Origin: Bugulina stolonifera
Lineage: Eukaryota > Bryozoa > Gymnolaemata > Cheilostomatida > Bugulidae
Assembly: GCA_935421135.1 (NCBI GenBank)
Contig: OW285192.1
Location: 9,445,501 to 9,509,500, forward strand
Reading direction: 5' to 3'
Length of the DNA stretch: 64,000 nucleotides
Shown here: piece after piece, positions 58,469 through 64,000 of the stretch
How positions within the stretch are numbered: position 1 is the stretch's first letter
Layout of the letters: each line of letters begins with the position of its first letter
Notes under the pieces: generated by a model
Seen by the model: the letters and a program-made list of their open reading frames with translations, nothing else
Databases searched by the model: none
What the model was told of the DNA's origin: nothing
Made by a program: the position numbers and the translations under genes

Positions 58469-61425
58469 CATTTGATTTTATATAACAATTATAAATACCG
58501 TAGGTCCTAGCCATATGGTATGCGTTATAATATTCATTTTGATTTGAAAGTAAATTTAATTTTAATCATTATTATTACAATATGGGTCCTAATAAATTTT
58601 AATCTCAAACAAGCTTATAAATATTGCATGTTGGCTAGTACTATAGTATTAAAATCTCATCTTATCTTTCAATTATTTCTATTTAATTAAATTATTACCA
58701 TTAATTAATTATAACTTTTTTAGTTAATTATTATATTGATAATTGAATTACATTCTGTATCGTATATGCAAAAAAACAATTTTTAAACACATTTTTATAC
58801 AAAACAAATAATACAACACAACACACTTTTAGAGTATTTGAAGTCGAGGGCTTGAGGCTGTCTGATTCAGTGATTCCCGGTGACTGATGTGATTGTTATG
58901 ATTGTTAATAAATTAAATTTATATTTTATTCCAATTCCTCATGTCTGACCTTTATTGTCCAGCTTAGATAGTATATCTAGATGAAGTTTATGGTCTTCAT
59001 CTAATAAAAGCAGCATATTTGTTCTATCTGAGAATCTCTAACGATTTCTATCATTCATTTGGCTAGCAAAAATGACAACACATTAAATTCACTCCCACTT
59101 CTGGTTCAAACTGAAACCTTTAATTGTACAGGCAACCTTAACCATAGATCCATGTAATACGAACACTGTGTCCCGGGTTCATCTATGCACCCCGTTAACA
59201 AAGTCTTCTGTTCATGCTGTCAAGGTCAAATAAGGGTGTATGTCAAGTCACGTTCAAAAAGCTATTGGCGACAATTCGAAGCCATTACTTGATAATAAAT
59301 ATACATTGACAATATAGCAATTTTTATTTTTTACTTGGAAAGATAACACCAACGCTGTGTCATTGTGGTAAACTTGCATCTCAGGCGTATTTTTAAAATG
59401 AGAACAATCTAACTCAGCGTGAAGTCCTGGCATATTCGTGATGGTAAGGAAATGCTCTGCCAACCACCAGCCCAACTGAATTTAAAAAATTAGAAAAGTG
59501 TAAATTTATTGTAATTGTTATTAGTTTATTATTATAGAAAAAAGTGACCCAAAATTAATTTGTTGTGTGCGAGATTTTAGTTTTAATTTTTTAAAGTTCA
59601 GATTACTGCAAAACAGAATAGTAAAGTAATGTTTTCTTTTGGTTATCAAATGACTTCTGTAGGAAGCCAACCTAACTTCCAGGCTCCCAGCACCTTTCTC
59701 TCTTCTAGCACTACATTAATTGTAGTCGGGAGTCGCTAACTAGACCTACATTGTGATTGATGATCTTGTGTGTGAACAGCAAATAAACCTAGATGTAACA
59801 CAGGATGACAGTAGATGCATTATTAGGTCCAGCATACTAATACTTCTATGCCTCTGATAACTCTTTCGACCATTTCACGGGAATTGTGCACTAACAAAGT
59901 ACCTTTACAGTCTTTGGTTTCCTATCAAGGTGGGGGTAGCACCCAACGTAACTAGTGACCTCACAGGAGGTAGCCCTGACGCACAAGATGCGATACTAAC
60001 AGGTAATTGATATAGAATCTACAGCATTACACCACCTTGTTACCTGGCTCTATGCCTAACAAGGGCGGCTATTCGTAAAGACCAGGTTGATCTATGAAAG
60101 TAAGCACTTGCGAGACAAAGTCCAGCAGCTGTTAGAACTAAAGGCTACTATGCAGGTAATAAGTAGGCCTAATCACTGTCTATATCAGAACTGCTCCAGC
60201 ATGTAAGTGTTTCACACTGTGTTGTAAGCAAGAATGGACTCAGCACTTATATAACAGGTGCTATAGATTACTACATATCAAGTCGGGATAACCAAAAAGA
60301 AAGCTATTCTGTGTGCTGCTCTGTGCTAGGGTCATGTAAAAGAGGTTTGAGAAAGACTACCTTTGATGACCAAACCCCAAAAGACAAAGAGCTGTATACT
60401 AAGTTGCACATAACGGACTGAATATAAACAGCACAGGTGTTGTGCATGTAGTGAAATGCACATGTTAGCATTACTAAATAACATGATGTAATACTACTGC
60501 ACCAGTAAAGGCACAGTAGAGCTGCTAGCACAGTTGCATTGTGATGATAATTTTAGCATTTGGATTGAATGCATAGAACTAAATGAAATTTACAATTGGC
60601 TATATTTTAATGCGAACTAACGTGACATCTGGAAATAAGCTACATGTCTATAGCCTACTTGCATAACTCTGTATGTGCATGTGGTAGGTCTAGTATTAGT
60701 CACTTGGTTTATGCTACAAACTCTTTGGTTTCACTACACTCTTTTCTACTCATGACAATGTCAGCTAAACACAGATATTCAAAATAATCACAGAATTTCC
60801 ATAGGATCATAGAGTCATGCAATTTGATCGAATGACTGTCATGACTAATTGCACCAACCCCACTTTAACATCTGGATAAAATAAAGGAGTATCTCAAAGA
60901 ATGGTGATACTATGATAATTATATCTAGCATAAACAGTAAAGGTAACCAGGTTCCAAGTGGTCCCAATTTGGTATGGCATATAATGCAGATAGCCGATAG
61001 TTTATTTGGTAGCAAAATCCTGCTTAGCTTTTCACTTACATCAGTATGCTCCATTGCAGATTATAAAATGTATTGCTTATGAATAGCGAACATAGGAATA
61101 TACGCGTAACTAAGACAAAAGAGCTGTCGAGTTATGAGTACTGGTTGATTCATTGTTATATCATTCATTGTGTGGTACTTCACTTTCTAAAGGGCTAAAA
61201 CAAGTATCTTATTCTACTAGCCAATGTATGATCAAAACTGACAGCTTAGGACATTATTTGATGTTTCAGATTAAGTCGTTTGTAGGCTGTACTTTACTTA
61301 TTTTGCAAGATTCATCTATACTTTTAGGTAACCAAAGACTCTCTTGGTATAGCTTACCACTACAGTCACCAAACTTTTCCAGGTTTCTTGCCTCTTTCGC
61401 TTTTGCTTAATCTTTGTGTCCCGTA
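58469..61425. other. Region with no securely identified gene
   Basis: AT-rich at 58470-58960, then mixed. It may contain the first exon of COMMD2 and the 5' exons of the zinc-finger gene, neither of which I could place. A possible - strand exon at 59254-59475 is listed separately. A short - strand ATG (61054) reads MEHTD and runs into GTAAGT in the phase that would fit that exon; this is only a suggestion. Confidence 0.3.
59254..59475 (-). CDS. Possible coding exon of an unidentified gene
   Basis: On the - strand a good acceptor (TTTTTTAAATTCAG) is followed by 74 codons to a stop, beginning LGWWLAEHFLTITNMPG. Composition looks protein-like for about 48 residues, then becomes less so, and a weak donor (CAA/GTAAAA) lies at that point. 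I recognise no family. Confidence 0.25.
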   Translation of the reverse strand: MGWWLAEHFLTITNMPGLHAELDCSHFKNTPEMQVYHNDTALVLSFQVKNKNCYIVNVYLLSSNGFELSPIAF

Positions 61426-61884
61426 GGCCTGCAAGGTGTGGTGCAGACTATTTTGTCACAATACATTATTGCCATCAATTTGCCTTCTCAGTTTCATAGG
61501 GCGACATGTGGTGGTATGTTTCCATCAGAGGACCCTCTTATATCATTCCATGCACTATACACCTCTAATACTCTTCTTTCCCTGGCCTACATTCACTCTT
61601 CTTTCCCTGGCCTACATTCTTGCACCTATCAACCTTTATCATTGACACCAGCTTCATTCTGGGATCATTTGTCCTATGACTGGCCATCATGGTTCCAATC
61701 CAACACTTTACCATTATTATCTCAAGTTTTATGTTCTGAATTCGACTTAATCTCCGGAATACTCCGAAACGCAAAGCAACTCATAATGAGTGATCATCTG
61801 TTCATTATTTTACTCTGGCTATTGGCTCACATATGCAAACGTATTTTGCATGGTGAACTGGTACACGGCAGTGTTATAGTGTAG
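61426..61884 (+). CDS. Possible exon upstream of the zinc-finger gene
   Basis: After a possible acceptor (GTCCCGTAG) the + strand is open for about 150 codons with protein-like composition (FWDHLSYDWPSWFQS). However, it contains an exact 25-bp tandem duplication (CTCTTCTTTCCCTGGCCTAC and the next five bases, twice at about 61569-61619), whose length is not a multiple of three, and no good in-phase donor before the next exon. Weak support. Confidence 0.25.
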   Translation, partial: GLQGVVQTILSQYIIAINLPSQFHRATCGGMFPSEDPLISFHALYTSNTLLSLAYIHSSFPGLHSCTYQPLSLTPASFWDHLSYDWPSWFQSNTLPLLSQVLCSEFDLISGILRNAKQLIMSDHLFIILLWLLAHICKRILHGELVHGSVIV

Positions 61885-61927
61885 GCCTGCACATTATGAA
61901 TTTTTGAAACTTTTAGATTATTTTTAG

Positions 61928-64000
61928 GTTCAACCTAGCTGCACAGACTGCTCACAGTTCACACAATCTCTCCGGGACGTTTTTATTAATGGTGCCCATA
62001 TATTAGCAAGAGACCGAACTGGAGACTGTGTTCGCAACCATGTTAGCATCCATTTACCAAACTATCGACAAAAAGTCAAATGGTAAATATCAAAATGACT
62101 ATGATGTATTCTTCATTTTTTAATGCATTCGTCATTTTTTAATGTATTCTTGATTTATTATGGGTTAAGTGATGCTCAAGATTTTCAAGTTGTTTTCTTC
62201 TCACAGGTACTTTGATTGTATTCATTGCGAATACAGATCATTTTATGCACATGAGATAGAGGATCATGTGACAAAATGTCATCCTAATGCTAAGAAATCT
62301 ACTAGTCAAGGATCGACCAAACAGCGTACATATGGAAGATCACCCAAACGTTTAAATAAAGGCGGTGAATCTAAAGTCTCAACAGATGACACGAATACAG
62401 GTAGAACAAGAATTGGCAAAGTTGGTGTTTATTTTTTATTACAATGGGAATTTTCTTACAATGAGGATAATGGGTACTTGCTTATACCTAGTAATTCCTA
62501 TTTGTAGTAGTATCGAGATCACCTGATACTCCGCCTACTCTCAGTCTTCGCCAACTCAACTCTTCATTAGAAACACCCGAGACAAGCGATGCTAAACCGT
62601 TAGTTACCAATAAGCCTCCACAGTCTTCTGTTAAATTGAATCCCGAAGGCCCTCTGAAGAACCCCTTGATTCTGATTGTACCTAGCTCTAACGCCGAGGG
62701 GAAGACCACACTAGTCGGTAAGTACATTAATAGTCTAGCCGAGGGGAAAGCCACACTAGTCGGTAAGTACATTGATAGTCTAGCCGAGGGGAAGGCCACA
62801 CTAGTCGGTAAGTACATGATAGGCTAGCCGAGGGGAAGGCCACACTAGTCGGTAAGTACATGATAGTCTAGCCGAGGGGAAGGCCACACTAGTCGGTAAG
62901 TGCATTGACATGTCTAGTCGAGGGGAAGGCCACACTAGTCGGTAAGTACACTGACATGTCTAGCCGGGGGAAGGCCACACTAGTCGGCAAATACATTAAC
63001 ATGTCTAGTCGAGGGGAAGGCAACACTAGTCGGTAAGTACATTGACGTGTATATACCAGCCCTCGCCTAAATGTTGCTTATGCTTTTGTCACTGGTTTGT
63101 TAAGTTTACTTGGCATAATTTTCTGTTATTTTTGCGGTCATTTGTGTGAAATCTTGTTGTGTAGTTATATACACGTATATAGTCGCTAGATGAGTTTCCA
63201 TAAGCAATGTTATTAACTTTGTTTACAGGATATCCTGTTCTAAATATAACTCAATCTGGAAAGGACAAGGGGGGTAAACCATGCACAGTGGCTACGCCTA
63301 CCCCTATCATGCCGTCAACTACAGTCACTTCAGGTAAACCCCATCAGTCTGAAACTATAACAGAGCAGGTAGATACAGCTGTTCATTCACCCGATCCTTC
63401 AAACCTATTAACGCTGAAGCGTCCTCTACAAGGTAAAACTTCATCGGCTAGGAAGATTTTAAAGAAAACTCTCGGAGACACTTCTGGAAATATATCATGT
63501 AGAACTCCTGGTAGGATTCCTATTACCATTTCTATGAAAACATTTGAGCACCCACGTAGTATAGTTCAAGGGAAAATACTGGGGCAACCACCTGATGACA
63601 CAGTTGATAATGAACACTCTCATGGACCTTCTACCTCAACTCACCTGCCATCTCCTAGAATTGAACTGTCCAAATTCTCTGATATACTTGGTTTGAAGCA
63701 GCTGAACATGGGAAATAGATCCTCTCCAACGCAGACGTCTACAACAAAGTCTCCAGCGGCCAAAAGCACACCTTGTCAGCAGGGGTATAAGACAACTGCA
63801 GTGAAACAGCTCTGCACGAGCGTAGTCAGTTCAGAGAGTGACGTAAACCAAGCTGATAGACTTGAAGGCAGTGAAGAAAGTAATAAATCTCGTAACAGTG
63901 TGAAAGAGTCAGACGATTCCCAATCGAGTGACAGTCCAACTTCAAGTCTTACTGCTTCAACAACGACTACAACTACCCTATCTACCTCTGCCTCGATTAC
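61928..64000 (+). CDS. Zinc-finger and Ser/Thr-rich protein, partial at both ends
   Basis: Four exons join in phase: 61928-62082, 62207-62400, 62508 or 62511-62717, and 63229 to beyond the window end. The first two encode a cysteine-rich N-terminal part (CTDCSQF, then RNHVSIHLPNY) and a C2H2-like finger (CIHC, then EDHVTKCH). After this comes basic and then Ser/Thr/Pro-rich disordered sequence, continuing for 257 open codons in the last exon and ending in a threonine-serine run. C2H2 fingers with long disordered tails usually belong to nuclear DNA-binding or chromatin proteins, but I recognise no orthologue. The last exon has no stop within the window. Upstream exons and the start codon were not identified. 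The splice donor at 62717/62718 sits in a minisatellite and may be used at several positions. Confidence 0.6.
62693..63052 (+). repeat. Minisatellite of eight ~45-bp units amplifying an exon end and its splice donor
   Basis: Units start at about 62693, 62738, 62783, 62827, 62871, 62917, 62963 and 63008 (44-46 bp apart). Each consists of GCCGAGGGGAAGGCCAC, ACTAGTCG and GTAAGTACAT followed by a short TCTA-ended spacer. The first unit straddles the end of a coding exon and its donor. Seven of the eight units keep GTAAGT; unit 7 reads GCAAAT instead. The first three units also stay open in the exon's frame. Confidence 0.85.

Noticed and set aside
61153..61410. 85-codon + strand ORF before the zinc-finger gene
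   Set aside because: Low-information composition, no splice signals in phase with the next exon.
1..64000. CRISPR arrays, rRNA genes, bacterial operons
   Set aside because: No regularly spaced repeats with unique spacers, no rRNA-like sequence, and gene structure is plainly eukaryotic.

Overview
This window is nuclear DNA of an invertebrate animal. It is AT-rich, its genes are split into many small exons by GT-AG introns, and it carries decayed DNA transposons, a LINE fragment and minisatellites. Animal-type families are recognisable: a ROCO GTPase, a TMEM26-like membrane protein and COMMD2. The palindromic motif ACATGTACATGT recurs throughout. A sponge or another early-branching or marine invertebrate is plausible, but the sequence alone does not settle the taxon.

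Layout: (1) 1-229 is the last exon of a TPR protein. (2) 900-20530 is a diverged tandem array of three units: A 900-8170, B 8171-19170 and a truncated C 19171-20530. Units A and B each carry a head-to-head pair of intronless genes of one family. I tentatively read the family as actinoporin-like (pore-forming or lectin-like beta-sandwich). One of the four copies is frameshifted. Unit A carries a hAT-type element (1758-3360). Unit B carries another (8385-9536) with a Harbinger-like element nested in it. Unit B also has a ~2 kb insertion in the divergent promoter, holding two overlapping unknown ORFs and a very G-rich tract. (3) 20531-25212 is mostly non-coding and includes a perfect 20-bp inverted-repeat element. 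(4) 25213-42185 is a complete ROCO gene (LRR-Roc-COR plus a zinc ribbon) on the + strand. I traced 21 phase-consistent coding exons, with a second possible first exon upstream. (5) 54192 down to 44368 is a TMEM26-like gene on the - strand, with a 5'-truncated LINE in one intron. Its last exons form a highly charged Lys-rich tail that may belong to the same gene. (6) 57162 down to 55286 is COMMD2 on the - strand, lacking only its short first exon; a third hAT-type element (57592-58460) lies just upstream. (7) 61928-64000 is the start of a + strand gene for a zinc-finger and Ser/Thr-rich protein that runs off the window. One exon-intron border has been amplified into an eight-unit minisatellite, giving a row of repeated splice donors.

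The genes do not form an operon or pathway. The most unusual parts are the array of divergent gene pairs with its large promoter insertion, and the amplified splice donor at 62693-63052. Exon borders were set by hand from GT/AG signals and reading phase. They are strong for ROCO, TMEM26-like and COMMD2, where phase closes across all listed exons, and weaker elsewhere.
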